Assembly: GCF_021353265.1 (NCBI RefSeq)
Contig: NZ_JAJTWU010000003.1
Location: 62,001 to 126,000 of the forward strand
Direction of reading: 5' to 3'
Source: Pelomonas cellulosilytica
GTDB lineage: Bacteria > Pseudomonadota > Gammaproteobacteria > Burkholderiales > Burkholderiaceae_C
DNA length: 64,000 bases
The notes under the pieces are model-generated. The model ran no database searches and was not told the origin of the DNA. It saw nothing but the letters and a program-made list of their open reading frames with translations. The position numbers were made by a program, and so were the translations under genes. Positions 27,193 through 35,455 of this stretch are shown here, piece by piece. The stretch's first letter is position 1. Every line of letters starts with the position of its first letter.

Positions 27193-27810
27193 ATGCAACT
27201 CCTATCTTCGGCCGCGCCGCCAACCGACGCTGTCCCCAGGTTCTGGGTCGCACATCCGCACGCGCTGCTGGCCGAGGGGCTGGCCGCCGTGCTGGCCGGC
27301 TGCGGCCTCACGGCTCGGCGCAACGTGGCGGTCGACGGCCTGCCATGCGCCGGGTGCACGGCCGCCATCCTCGTGACGGACCGCGGCGTCGATATGGCCA
27401 GCCTGCAGGCGCAGTGCTGCCGGCCGCCGCAGGTGCTGGTCGTGGACTTCCATCTGCCCGGCACCGACGTGAAGCGGCTGCTGGACCAGGGCGTGCGCGG
27501 CTGCGTCAATGCCGACAGCGGCCCCGAGGAACTGGGCCGGGCCGTCAAGCAGATGGCGGCCGGCCACACCTATCTGTGCCCGCTGGCGTCCAAGGCGCTG
27601 GCAGACAACCTCGTCAACCGCCCGCTGACGCCGCGTGAACGCGACGTGCTGGTGCTGATCTGCGATGGCCTCGACAACAAGACCATCGGCCGACGGCTGA
27701 ACATGGCGCTGCCCACCGTCAAGTCCCACGTCAAGGCGCTGATGGCCAAGACCCAGACGAACAAGCGCACGCAGATCGCCGCGACCGCCTTGCGGCAGGG
27801 CTGGGTGTGA
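27193..27810 (+). CDS. LuxR-type regulator with degenerate receiver domain
   Basis: A 205-residue protein from ATG 27193. The N-terminal half has a receiver-like layout, but key residues differ: the first acidic pair is replaced by VAHPHALLAEGL, the expected conserved Lys by GCVNADSGPEEL, and the candidate phospho-acceptor lies in ILVTDRGVD or VLVVDFHLPG. The C-terminal LuxR helix-turn-helix is intact (LTPRERDVLVLICDGLDNKTI, ALPTVKSHVKALM). It therefore probably acts without classical phosphorylation. It stands convergently to bphP at the edge of the photosynthesis cluster, which suggests but does not prove a link to light regulation. Confidence 0.82.
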   Translation: MQLLSSAAPPTDAVPRFWVAHPHALLAEGLAAVLAGCGLTARRNVAVDGLPCAGCTAAILVTDRGVDMASLQAQCCRPPQVLVVDFHLPGTDVKRLLDQGVRGCVNADSGPEELGRAVKQMAAGHTYLCPLASKALADNLVNRPLTPRERDVLVLICDGLDNKTIGRRLNMALPTVKSHVKALMAKTQTNKRTQIAATALRQGWV

Positions 27811-27835
27811 GCCCAGGCCAGCGCCTGTCGGAGCC

Positions 27836-30001
27836 CTAGCGCCTCAGGAAATTGCAAATCTGCGCGTAGAGCCCCGCCGCACGGCGGGTGGAGACTTCCA
27901 GCTCCTGCAGCAGTGGCGCCACCGGCGGGCCGCCACGGGCATCGGCGATGTCCATGGCCGCGAGGCTGGCGTTGGTCAGGATGGCCGAAATGACCTCATC
28001 GGCCTCGCTGGCCGTGCTCTGCGCGGCCAGGCGCAGCGAGCTTTCCAGGTTGATCCGCGCCGTGTCGGCCCGGCGTGCTTCGCGCAGGTCCACCAGAGTC
28101 ACGACGAACCCGAGCGGCCGGCCATCGTTGCCCGTGATGGGCTCTGCATGCAGGGCGACGGGCACAGTGCCGGCACCCGCCAGCAGCAGATCCAGCTCAC
28201 GGCGCCAGCCATGCTGCGACGTGCGCATCTGCTCCAGCGCCTGGCGGACGACGTCCTCATGCGCAAAGAGCCCGGCCATGGGGCTGCCCTTGTCGACCGG
28301 CGCGCCGCGCAACGCCTGCAAGGCGTCGTTGACGAAGATGACCTCGCCCAGCGCGTTGCCCACCAGTACCGGCTCGCGCGCGCCGGCCACCGTGCCGCGG
28401 ATCTGCAGCAGTTGGTGCTCGGCGATCAGCAGCCGCACCGCCTGCACCTGCACGATGATGTCCACAAGTGCCACGCCGATGCCGCGCGCCAGGGCCACCT
28501 CGGTGGTGGACCAAGGCACCGCCGTGCCACGCACGAGCTCCGACCACGCTGCGAACGACCGCCGCGGCGACAGCTCCAGCGGGTTGCTGGCCACCATGGG
28601 CTTGGCCGGGTCGCCCGCCCAGGTGACGCTCTGCAGCTGCTCCTTGCGGAACCACATCAGCCAATCCGGACTGCGGCTGGACAGTCTCACGGCCAGTACG
28701 CCGCTGGCCGTGGGCGTGAGGCTGGCCAGCGCGGGGTTGGCCTGGCCCACCGACGAACAGGCGAACGGTGCATCGCCCGCCACCGGCTGCTCCTGAACCC
28801 AGGCCATCAGCGCGCGCAGCTCGGGCGTGGAAGGCGCCTCGCCCGTGGTCAGCACCTCGCCTTCGCAGAACAGCGCCGCGCCCGTAGCCTCCAGCGGCTG
28901 CAGTAGCGTGCGCGGGTTGCGGAACAGTGCGTAGCGCCATTCGCCCTCGGTGGATGTGGCCTCCACGAGGCGCTGCTCCAGGCGGCGCACCATCAGCGCG
29001 ACCTGCGCATGCGCGTAGTTCTCGATCGCCGAGATGCGCGTGGAGGCCACTTCCGCCAGCAGGTCGGCCGCGGCGCGCACCGTGCAGCGCAGATAGCGCG
29101 GCGAGTAGTGATGGCAGGCGATCAGGCCCCACAGCTGGCCCTCGCGCACGAGCGAGGCCGTCAACGTCGCCGTGACACCCATGTTGCGCAGGTACTGCAG
29201 GTGAATGGGCGACATGCTGCGCAGCTGGCACATGGACATGTCCAGCGGCGCCCCGGGGCCGGGCAGCAATGCCGGCATCAGCGGCGCCTGCACGGCATCC
29301 ACGTCCACCAGCATGCGCACGCGGTTGAGCAGGTACAGCGCGCGGGCGCGCTGCGGGATGTCACTGGCCGGATAGTGGTGGCCCAGCAGCGATTCCAGCC
29401 GCGGATGACGCGCCTCGGCGATGACCTTGCCATGGCCGTCGGGGTCGAACTTGTAGACGACGACGCGGTCATAGCCGGTCAGGTTGCGCACCACCTCGAC
29501 GACGGCGTCGGCCAGCACGCCGACCGACGGTGCCGCGCCGAAGCGCTGCAGCGCAGCCGACAGCGTGGCGGCCATCACGTCGGGGGCCAGGTCCTGCAGC
29601 TCGACCGCGGCATGTGCGCCGGCCGAGGGCTCCAGCTCCAGCACGAGCGGGCCGCCAGGCACCTGGTGCAGCGCGGCATCGAATGGCTGGAGGTCAGGGC
29701 CGATTCGGCACTGCAACGCCACCGGCTCGCGCAGGTCGGCGTCGCGCAGCCGGGTGATGCAGGCCTCGACGTCGCCACCCAGCACGCCCAGCGGCTGCTG
29801 CAGCAGCGCCCCGGGCGCCATGCCCAGCAGCGTCGCGACGTTGCCGCTGACCTGCAGCACATGCAGGTCAGCGGCGTCCAGCGATAGCAGCGCGCCATGT
29901 GGCTGCACGGCACCGGCCAGGTGGATGAGCTCGCGCTCGCAGTTGGTCAGGTCAGCCTGGCCGAATGCGGGTGCCGGCTGAGGCGATGCAGGATCTCGCA
30001 C
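27836..30001 (-). CDS. bphP: Bacteriophytochrome without histidine kinase domain (BphP)
   Basis: A 721-residue protein beginning at GTG 30001. PAS domain with the biliverdin-attaching Cys21 in LTNCERELIHLAGAVQPHGA; GAF domain with the DIP motif (HYPASDIPQRAR) and LIACHHYSPRYL; PHY domain with the tongue motif PRRSF. After about 515 there is another PAS-like domain (GNALGEVIFVNDALQAL) and a closing helical bundle (about 650-721); no H-box or ATPase domain is present. This matches the kinase-less phytochromes such as RpBphP1 of Rhodopseudomonas, which absorb far-red/near-infrared light and antagonise PpsR by direct binding. The adjacent ppsR gene, 17 bp upstream on the same strand, strongly supports this pairing here. 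Confidence 0.93.
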   Translation of the reverse strand: MRDPASPQPAPAFGQADLTNCERELIHLAGAVQPHGALLSLDAADLHVLQVSGNVATLLGMAPGALLQQPLGVLGGDVEACITRLRDADLREPVALQCRIGPDLQPFDAALHQVPGGPLVLELEPSAGAHAAVELQDLAPDVMAATLSAALQRFGAAPSVGVLADAVVEVVRNLTGYDRVVVYKFDPDGHGKVIAEARHPRLESLLGHHYPASDIPQRARALYLLNRVRMLVDVDAVQAPLMPALLPGPGAPLDMSMCQLRSMSPIHLQYLRNMGVTATLTASLVREGQLWGLIACHHYSPRYLRCTVRAAADLLAEVASTRISAIENYAHAQVALMVRRLEQRLVEATSTEGEWRYALFRNPRTLLQPLEATGAALFCEGEVLTTGEAPSTPELRALMAWVQEQPVAGDAPFACSSVGQANPALASLTPTASGVLAVRLSSRSPDWLMWFRKEQLQSVTWAGDPAKPMVASNPLELSPRRSFAAWSELVRGTAVPWSTTEVALARGIGVALVDIIVQVQAVRLLIAEHQLLQIRGTVAGAREPVLVGNALGEVIFVNDALQALRGAPVDKGSPMAGLFAHEDVVRQALEQMRTSQHGWRRELDLLLAGAGTVPVALHAEPITGNDGRPLGFVVTLVDLREARRADTARINLESSLRLAAQSTASEADEVISAILTNASLAAMDIADARGGPPVAPLLQELEVSTRRAAGLYAQICNFLRR

Positions 30002-30018
30002 GGTGATCGGCGCGGCGC

Positions 30019-31491
30019 TCAGTTGACCGAGGGCGGCTGGCCGACCGGACCCGCCGCGGGCGCGAGCGCCGCCAGGCCATGGCGCTGCAGGCGCTGGGCC
30101 AGCGCCTCGGGCGTCATGCCCAGCGCCTCGGCGGCCACGTCGCGCTGGCCGCCCACGCGCAGAAGCGCGCTGGCGATCAGCTGGCGCTCGGCGCGACTGG
30201 CCACCTCGACCAGCAGGTCCGCCAGCGGCACGCGGCCCACCTGGTCCAGCAGGCCGGACAGCACGTCGTCGCCGGCCAGGTGCGCCGGCAGGCGGTGGTC
30301 GGGCCGCAGCACGAAGCCCAGGCAGGTCTGCTCGCCCTCGGCCATCAGCGCCGCCGACGCCCGCACACGCTGCCGTCCGCCGTTGAGCGCCGGAAGGTCC
30401 AGTGCCATACCACCGACCAGCCCGCGGTCGCGTGCCTCGGCCACCAGTTGCGCCCAGCCGCCCGTGCCGTCCTGGAACAGCTCCGGCAGCGGCCGGCCGC
30501 GCAGCGCAGCCTCGTCTGCTTGGCGCACTAGCCTCAGGAAGGCCGGATTGGCCATCAGCACGCCGCCCGCGGAGTCGGTGATGACGAGGGCGTCCGGCGT
30601 CGTCTCGACGAATTCGGCCATGCGCGACACGGCCTGGCCGTCGTCGATGCGGCCGTCGTCGCGCCGCGCACGCAGCATCAGCTGCCGGCGGCCGTCGGCG
30701 CTGAATGGCGTCGCGGCGATGTCCAGTGCGACCGGCAGCCCCGGCCCGCGAACCCGCATCTCACCCGCCCGCCCGGTGCTGCGCGCGGCGACCAGCAACT
30801 CCAGCACCGCCTTGCTGGCACCCGGCGGCAGCAGGTCGGGCAGCGAGTGGTTCAGGAGGTCGGCCACCTCACGGCCGAGCAGCTCCCCCGTGACCGCATT
30901 GGCCTGCATGACGACGAGGCTGCTCGCGTCCAGCACCAGCGTGGCGTCGTTGGCGACCTGGAAGAGCAATTGATAGCGGTTCTCGGCCTGGCGGCGGCTC
31001 CAGTAGTGCCGCTCCATGTCCTTCTGAGCCTCGACGAAGCGCTGCTGGATGGCAGCCACGGCGCGCAGGTCGCGGCCCACGGCCAGCACGGGGCCGTCGG
31101 CGCCGAGCCGGATCGCCGACCAGGTGACGGGCAGTTCATCCCCGCCCTGCCCCGGGTGCATGACCTCGCGCCGGCGCGAGACCACGCCGCTGCTCGACAC
31201 CTCGTCCAGCAGCGACTGGATCTTGGGACGCGTGACGGCGCTGACAGTGTCGATCCAGCGACGCCCCACCCACTCACGGCAGCCCTGGGCCTGCACCGCG
31301 GCGCCCTCGGCCACGACGGAGATGATGCCGTCGCGGTCTATGACGAGCGCAATGTCGCTGGCGACGCGGGCGATGGTCGTCGCCAGCTCACTGGCCAGCG
31401 GCGACAGCGCACTGAGGTCGGGGTCTTGAGGTGTGGGCACCGGAGCGATCTCGATCAGTTGTGAGGCACGGACGCGATGTGAACGGCACAT
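30019..31491 (-). CDS. ppsR: PpsR/CrtJ photosynthesis-gene repressor
   Basis: A 490-residue protein if ATG 31491 is used; GTG 31440 (VPTPQDPDL) is an alternative. Tandem PAS domains (about 40-130, 170-280 and 290-400) are followed by a Fis-type helix-turn-helix at the C-terminus (AERQLIASALLRVGGQRDVAAEALGMTPEAL). PpsR/CrtJ represses bch, crt and puf genes under oxygen or light by binding TGT-N12-ACA palindromes; such sites occur upstream of bchC, crtE/crtD and crtI in this window. A conserved redox-type Cys is seen before the helix-turn-helix (EQTCLGFVL). It lies between pufC and bphP on the same strand. Confidence 0.93.
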   Translation of the reverse strand: MCRSHRVRASQLIEIAPVPTPQDPDLSALSPLASELATTIARVASDIALVIDRDGIISVVAEGAAVQAQGCREWVGRRWIDTVSAVTRPKIQSLLDEVSSSGVVSRRREVMHPGQGGDELPVTWSAIRLGADGPVLAVGRDLRAVAAIQQRFVEAQKDMERHYWSRRQAENRYQLLFQVANDATLVLDASSLVVMQANAVTGELLGREVADLLNHSLPDLLPPGASKAVLELLVAARSTGRAGEMRVRGPGLPVALDIAATPFSADGRRQLMLRARRDDGRIDDGQAVSRMAEFVETTPDALVITDSAGGVLMANPAFLRLVRQADEAALRGRPLPELFQDGTGGWAQLVAEARDRGLVGGMALDLPALNGGRQRVRASAALMAEGEQTCLGFVLRPDHRLPAHLAGDDVLSGLLDQVGRVPLADLLVEVASRAERQLIASALLRVGGQRDVAAEALGMTPEALAQRLQRHGLAALAPAAGPVGQPPSVN

Positions 31492-31548
31492 CCCGCGTGG
31501 TGAACTGATTATGACGAACGAGCCGGTGCCGAGCCGCGCCCGGCGCGC

Positions 31549-32658
31549 TCAGCCGGGTGCCGCCGCCGGCTTGGGGTCTGCGGCCGGCAGCGCCTGCAGC
31601 GCCTTCAGGTCGCCCTCGGTCACGGCGGCCACGCCGGACGCCGCCGGCGCAGGCGACTTCACGAGCAGCTCGGGGTGGAACTTGGCCATCTCGGCGCCGT
31701 ACAGCGGCTTGTTCGCGCCCTGGTGGCAGGTCGCGCAGTTGACCTTGGCCACGTCGCCGGCCGGTCCGCGCCGGTTGGCGGGGAAAGTGTCGGTCAGCGG
31801 CACGAGGAATTCCTGATTCAGCGCCCGCGCCATGCGGATGCCGTGCCAGGCCGTGAGCCGCGGCGGCGAGCTGTTCTCCCACGAGCCGAGTGAGCGCGTG
31901 TTGTGGCACAGCGTGCAGTTCACGCCCAGCGACTTGGACATGTGCATCATCAGCCCGTACGTCCACTCGGTCTGCTTGATGGACTGGCGGTTGCCGGCCG
32001 GCAGCGCCTCGGTGCCGGCCACGCGGATGTTCTCCGCGCCGAGCAAGAAGGGCGTGAACGGGTCGTTGGGCAGCGAGGCGAGGCCAACGCTCGCCGCTGG
32101 CGCGTTCTGCCCGGCCTTCTCGCCGGCAAAGCCGTTGGCACCCTTCGGAGCCAGAGGCTGGAACCAGACCTCCTTGGGCACCGGCTCGCCACGGTGGCAG
32201 GTGAAGCAGGTGACGCCGGTTTTGCCGACATGGCGCTGCCAGTCGGCGTTGATGGTCTGCGTCATCTGCAGCATGCGCCGCGCGACGACCTTGGCGTAGA
32301 GCGTGTCCTCGGCAAAGTTCTGAACGTTGTGGCAGTGCACGCAGCCCTGCTTGGGAGCCACCCACGCCGTCATCGCGGCCATCGTACGGTTGAACTCGCC
32401 GACGCTGAGGTTGCCCAGCACCTGCACGTTCTTGTAGATCTGCGCGGCCTTCGGGCCATCGGGCGACGCGGCCTCGATGGCTGCGGGCGCCTCGTTGGCC
32501 GGCGCCTGCGCGGCCAGCGTGCGCGGGTTGTAGACCTGCTCCATGCCCGTGCCGCGGTAGCCGCGCTGCACGGTCAGCACCGGGGGCCGCTCGCAACCGG
32601 CCAGCAGGCTCAGCACCAACGCCAGGGCCAGGCCCTGCATGACTTGGGTTCGCTTCAT
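31549..32658 (-). CDS. pufC: Photosynthetic reaction-centre tetrahaem cytochrome c subunit
   Basis: A 369-residue lipoprotein starting at ATG 32658 (MKRTQVM); ATG 32664, two codons upstream, is also possible. A lipobox LLAGC places Cys22 as the acylated N-terminus. Four CxxCH haem motifs occur: CVHCH, CFTCH, CTLCH and CATCH. Bound to the periplasmic face of the reaction centre, PufC re-reduces the photo-oxidised special pair. The Ala/Pro-rich C-terminal tail (about 320-369) is variable. It follows pufM and a 52-residue ORF with which it shares an ATGA overlap; ppsR begins 57 bp downstream. Confidence 0.96.
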   Translation of the reverse strand: MKRTQVMQGLALALVLSLLAGCERPPVLTVQRGYRGTGMEQVYNPRTLAAQAPANEAPAAIEAASPDGPKAAQIYKNVQVLGNLSVGEFNRTMAAMTAWVAPKQGCVHCHNVQNFAEDTLYAKVVARRMLQMTQTINADWQRHVGKTGVTCFTCHRGEPVPKEVWFQPLAPKGANGFAGEKAGQNAPAASVGLASLPNDPFTPFLLGAENIRVAGTEALPAGNRQSIKQTEWTYGLMMHMSKSLGVNCTLCHNTRSLGSWENSSPPRLTAWHGIRMARALNQEFLVPLTDTFPANRRGPAGDVAKVNCATCHQGANKPLYGAEMAKFHPELLVKSPAPAASGVAAVTEGDLKALQALPAADPKPAAAPG

Positions 32659-32660
32659 CG

Positions 32661-32819
32661 TCATACCCCCGAGGTCGCTTCGGACCGCCGCGCCGCATCG
32701 CCCGGCACCGTGACGGCACAGCCGTTCTGCATGGCCAGCATGGCGCCGGTTTCGCAAAGCCCGTGGCACAGGCCCGCCCACAGCGTGTGGGCCCAATGCG
32801 TGATCTGCGCGCGGCTCAT
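32661..32819 (-). CDS. Small 52-aa ORF between pufM and pufC, ATGA-coupled on both sides
   Basis: Starts at ATG 32819, overlapping the pufM stop (ATGA), and ends with TGA overlapping ATG 32664 at the head of pufC. The peptide begins [18 protein letters not shown] and has three Cys, two Trp and a mildly hydrophobic centre ([16 protein letters not shown]) but no clear transmembrane helix. The initiation regions before this ORF and before pufC share the 10-mer CCTCGGGGGT, and both upstream proteins end with SGV-like residues, hinting at a local duplication. It resembles no protein I recognise. Its position recalls pufX of Rhodobacter (directly after pufM), but the sequence does not match PufX. 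It may be real, or a coupling ORF. Confidence 0.55.
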   Translation of the reverse strand: MSRAQITHWAHTLWAGLCHGLCETGAMLAMQNGCAVTVPGDAARRSEATSGV

Positions 32820-33796
32820 GGCATCACCCCCGAGGCGGCCAGCGCCGGGTCGGCCACCGGCGGGAAGACAGACGGATAGGCCGGCGCAATGTGATGCTTG
32901 ACGCCCCACAGGTACCAGTTGTCCACGACCGTGCCGGTCAGCAGGATTCCGATGCCGCCACACAGCGGGCACAGCACCGCGAACCACCAGGCCCAGCGGT
33001 GGATGGACTCCATCGTCGCGTTGAAGCCCATGGTCCAGCGCCAGAATAGCGCGGCGCGCTCGCTGGCCGTGCCGCGGTCGGTGATCTGCTCGATCTCGCG
33101 CTCGCCGCCGAAACGGCTGACCGCCAGGATCGTCGCGCCGTGCATCGCGAACAGCAGCGTGCTGCCGTACAGGAAGGCGATGCTGAGCATGTGGAAGGGG
33201 TTGTAGAACAGGTTGCCGTAGCGCAGCGAGAAGGCCGCCGTCCAGTCCAGGTGCGGGAAGATGCCGAAGGGCACCGCCTCGCCCCAGCTGCCCATCAGCA
33301 GCGGCCGGATGAAGCCCAGCACCAGGTAGAGCCAGATCGCCGCCGCGAAGGCCCAGGCCACATGCGTGCCCATGCCGAGCTTGCGCGCGCGCCGGTACAT
33401 GCGCACCCACCACAGCAGGATGGACGACGTGAGGAACAGGCCGGCCAGCAACCACCAGCCGCCCTGGTTCAGCGGCGGCAGGTGCAGCCCGTAGCTGGGC
33501 GGCGGCGGCTCCAGCGCCAGCCAGGGGAGCTGGCGCACGAACTGGACGGGGTCCCAGCCCACCGAGGCCCACATGTTCAGGCCGATGATTTCGATGGCGA
33601 TGAAGCCGCAGATCAGCGAGCACAGGCCCAGCCAGCCGAGGTAGATCGGCCCCAGCTGCGCGTCGCCGAGGCGGCCCAGCAAGTGCACGTGCACCGAGCC
33701 GCCGCTGCGCTGGTATTCGTCACGCCCCAGCGGCACGCCGGGGTAGGACGGTGCGGCGACTTGCACGCTGGTGAAGAGGTTCTGGTATTCGGCCAT
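32816..33796 (-). CDS. pufM: Reaction-centre M subunit
   Basis: A 326-residue membrane protein beginning [20 protein letters not shown]. Five transmembrane helices are visible, for example [58 protein letters not shown] and [19 protein letters not shown]. The conserved His residues of the helices bind bacteriochlorophyll and the non-haem iron. M pairs with L in the type-2 reaction centre, carries quinone A and is the main contact for PufC. It is 12 bp downstream of pufL. The tail ([20 protein letters not shown]) is typical for reaction centres with bound cytochrome. Confidence 0.97.
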   Translation of the reverse strand: MAEYQNLFTSVQVAAPSYPGVPLGRDEYQRSGGSVHVHLLGRLGDAQLGPIYLGWLGLCSLICGFIAIEIIGLNMWASVGWDPVQFVRQLPWLALEPPPPSYGLHLPPLNQGGWWLLAGLFLTSSILLWWVRMYRRARKLGMGTHVAWAFAAAIWLYLVLGFIRPLLMGSWGEAVPFGIFPHLDWTAAFSLRYGNLFYNPFHMLSIAFLYGSTLLFAMHGATILAVSRFGGEREIEQITDRGTASERAALFWRWTMGFNATMESIHRWAWWFAVLCPLCGGIGILLTGTVVDNWYLWGVKHHIAPAYPSVFPPVADPALAASGVMP

Positions 33797-33808
33797 GGTG
33801 GTGTCTCC

Positions 33809-34633
33809 TCACTTCCAGACCGGCAGGTTGAGCCACCAGCTCCACCATTCCGGCCAGCCGCGCGTCCAGAAAGGCCCGCTGATGACGATGCAGACGGCGC
33901 TCCAGAAACCGGCGGACAGCGCCAGGAAGAGCCCCAGACGGTGGATGCCCAGCGTGCCGATCGAGTAGCCGATGGCATCGCGGAAGAAGGTGTTCTCGTG
34001 CTCGGCCGTCTTGACGACCTCTCCCGGCGCCGGGTTGGTGGCCGACAGGATCAGCGCGCCGTGCAGGCTCAGCGCAAACGTGGTGGCGAAGAAGAAGCTC
34101 ACCGCCAGCATGTGCGCCGGGTTGTAATGGAAGTGCAGGTACTGGTAGCCGGTGTTGGACACCCAGTCCAGGTGGCTGATGATGCCGTACGGGAAGCCGT
34201 GCCCCCAAGCGCCCATCAGCACCGGGCGGATCACCACCAGCGTCACGTACGCGAAGATGGCCACCGCGAAGGCGAAGGGCACGTGATAGCCCATGCCCAG
34301 CTTGCGGCAGATCTCCACCTCACGCAGCGCCCAGGACACGAAGGCGCCGATCGCGCAGACCGTGATCAGCTGCCACAGGCCGCCTTGGTTCAGCGGTGCG
34401 AGCCCCAAGCCGTATTTGAGGTCGGGCGGCGCGATGCTGATCTGCCAGAGGTTCCACGTGCCGCCTTGCGACGCGCCCCAGACGATCAGCAGCGTGCCGA
34501 CCAGCGAGAAGAACGTGGTCGTCACGCCGAAGAAGCCGACGTAGAAGGGCCCGACCCAGAAGTCGAACAGGTCGCCTCCCAGCAGGGTTCCGCCGCGGAC
34601 GCGGTACTTCCGTTCGAAGTTCAGCATGGCCAT
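33809..34633 (-). CDS. pufL: Reaction-centre L subunit
   Basis: A 274-residue protein with the canonical start [20 protein letters not shown] (ATG 34633; upstream open frame is not family-like). Five transmembrane helices include [40 protein letters not shown] and [27 protein letters not shown] and HGALIL hold His ligands for bacteriochlorophyll and iron. With M it binds the special pair and quinone B. The pufA-pufL gap contains a strong GC hairpin, which in purple bacteria typically stabilises the pufBA part of the transcript so that LH1 subunits outnumber the reaction centre. Confidence 0.97.
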   Translation of the reverse strand: MAMLNFERKYRVRGGTLLGGDLFDFWVGPFYVGFFGVTTTFFSLVGTLLIVWGASQGGTWNLWQISIAPPDLKYGLGLAPLNQGGLWQLITVCAIGAFVSWALREVEICRKLGMGYHVPFAFAVAIFAYVTLVVIRPVLMGAWGHGFPYGIISHLDWVSNTGYQYLHFHYNPAHMLAVSFFFATTFALSLHGALILSATNPAPGEVVKTAEHENTFFRDAIGYSIGTLGIHRLGLFLALSAGFWSAVCIVISGPFWTRGWPEWWSWWLNLPVWK

Positions 34634-34653
34634 GCTTGCCACCTCAGGTAGTG

Positions 34654-34679
34654 GGGCGCCCGCGGGATGCGGGGCCCCG
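34654..34679 (-). promoter_or_regulatory. Intercistronic stem-loop between pufA and pufL
   Basis: GGGGC (34654-34658) pairs with GCCCC (34675-34679), and CCGC (34661-34664) with GCGG (34670-34673) inside it. A GC-rich hairpin in this gap is expected from other puf operons, where it blocks 3-prime exonucleases and raises the LH1 to reaction-centre mRNA ratio. Confidence 0.6.
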
Positions 34680-34738
34680 TGCAGTGCGAACGCGACGCGG
34701 GGTGCGATTCCCACGCCGCGCGTGCTGCGGTGCGTCGG

Positions 34739-34924
34739 CTACTTCGGCGCAGGCGCCGGCATCGCCGAGTTCTGCACCACCGGTTTGGTGTTGGGCCCGT
34801 CGAGCCAGTTGTACTTGTTGGTACTGAGTAGCACGAAGTGAATCACCAGTGCCAGTACGAACAGGAACGCAAACAACGCGACCAGCGCTCGGCGCGGGTC
34901 GAACAGCAACCAAATCTTCCACAT
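34739..34924 (-). CDS. pufA: LH1 antenna alpha subunit
   Basis: A 61-residue protein starting [20 protein letters not shown], the classical LH1 alpha beginning. A single transmembrane helix (about 12-36) carries His in [17 protein letters not shown], which binds bacteriochlorophyll. The Pro/Ala-rich C-terminus (PAPAPK) may be processed. An AGGAG ribosome binding site precedes the ATG. Unusually it is separated from pufB by a 74-residue gene. Confidence 0.96.
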   Translation of the reverse strand: MWKIWLLFDPRRALVALFAFLFVLALVIHFVLLSTNKYNWLDGPNTKPVVQNSAMPAPAPK

Positions 34925-34935
34925 GCTTGGATCTC

Positions 34936-35160
34936 CTATTGCAGGTGAGACATGAAGGTGTAGACACCCGAACGCACACCCCGGATCAACGATTTCTCGC
35001 CTTCCGCGCCGGGCAGCCACGTTCGCCAGTCCAGGAACAGCACCTGGGCGGCAAGCGCGATCAACAGCACGAGGACGAAGCTGACGAGGAACAGGCCCCC
35101 GAAGGCTTGGCTGTCCTGCGACGCCGCGGGCGCGGCTGGGAGGGTCGTGATCTGGGCCAT
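34936..35160 (-). CDS. Uncharacterised 74-aa single-helix membrane protein between pufB and pufA
   Basis: A clear gene: ATG 35160 with ribosome binding site AGAGG, stop 11 bp before the pufA start. A 21-residue soluble N-terminus ([17 protein letters not shown]) is followed by a transmembrane helix ([20 protein letters not shown], about 20-39) and a C-terminal segment ([20 protein letters not shown], then VYTFMSHLQ) likely amphipathic. It lacks the bacteriochlorophyll-binding His in the membrane helix seen in LH1 alpha and beta, so it is probably not an antenna subunit. The location inside the LH1 operon suggests an accessory or closing subunit of the RC-LH1 complex (functionally like PufX or protein W) or an assembly factor. 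I do not recognise a characterised family. Confidence 0.8.
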   Translation of the reverse strand: MAQITTLPAAPAASQDSQAFGGLFLVSFVLVLLIALAAQVLFLDWRTWLPGAEGEKSLIRGVRSGVYTFMSHLQ

Positions 35161-35187
35161 GGCGGACCTCTTTCCTTCAGTGGGGGG

Positions 35188-35337
35188 TCAGAGCCAGGGA
35201 CGCCACATCCACACCAGCACATGGGCCACGGCGGCAACCACCGTGAACCCGATGAAGCTGGACATGAAGATGCCGTGGAATTCCCTGGCTTCGTTCTCGG
35301 TGAGCCCGGACAACGAGCCCGATCTGTTGTCAGCCAT
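35188..35337 (-). CDS. pufB: LH1 antenna beta subunit
   Basis: A 49-residue protein starting [20 protein letters not shown] with ATG 35337 behind AGGAG. The beta-type N-terminus ([13 protein letters not shown]) leads into one transmembrane helix, and the bacteriochlorophyll-binding His lies in [17 protein letters not shown], ending with the typical W-R-P-W. It is 118 bp behind bchZ. No PpsR palindrome was found in that gap, so expression may depend on the bchC and crtE promoters upstream or on a promoter inside bchZ. Confidence 0.96.
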   Translation of the reverse strand: MADNRSGSLSGLTENEAREFHGIFMSSFIGFTVVAAVAHVLVWMWRPWL

Positions 35338-35455
35338 ATCAATCGCTCCTAAAACGGCCTCGCGGCCAGTACCGCGCAGCTCCCGCGCGGCAGGGACTTC
35401 CATGGCAGCAGGCCCACGGCAAGACTTGGGACGCCATGGCCTCGCGGGCACGTCG

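Noticed and set aside
31441-31548. PpsR autoregulation site before ppsR
   Set aside because: TGTGCCGTTCACA is a partial symmetry but does not have the 12-bp spacing.
32661-32819. Interpretation of the 52-aa ORF as PufX
   Set aside because: Only the position after pufM agrees; there is no clear transmembrane helix or PufX-like sequence.
34936-35160. Interpretation of the 74-aa ORF as a second LH1 beta or as PufQ
   Set aside because: It lacks the antenna His and the W-R-P-W end of beta subunits, and its sequence does not resemble PufQ as I know it. The real pufB is at 35188-35337.
35338-35455. PpsR site in the bchZ-pufB gap
   Set aside because: No TGT-N12-ACA or one-mismatch pair was found there.
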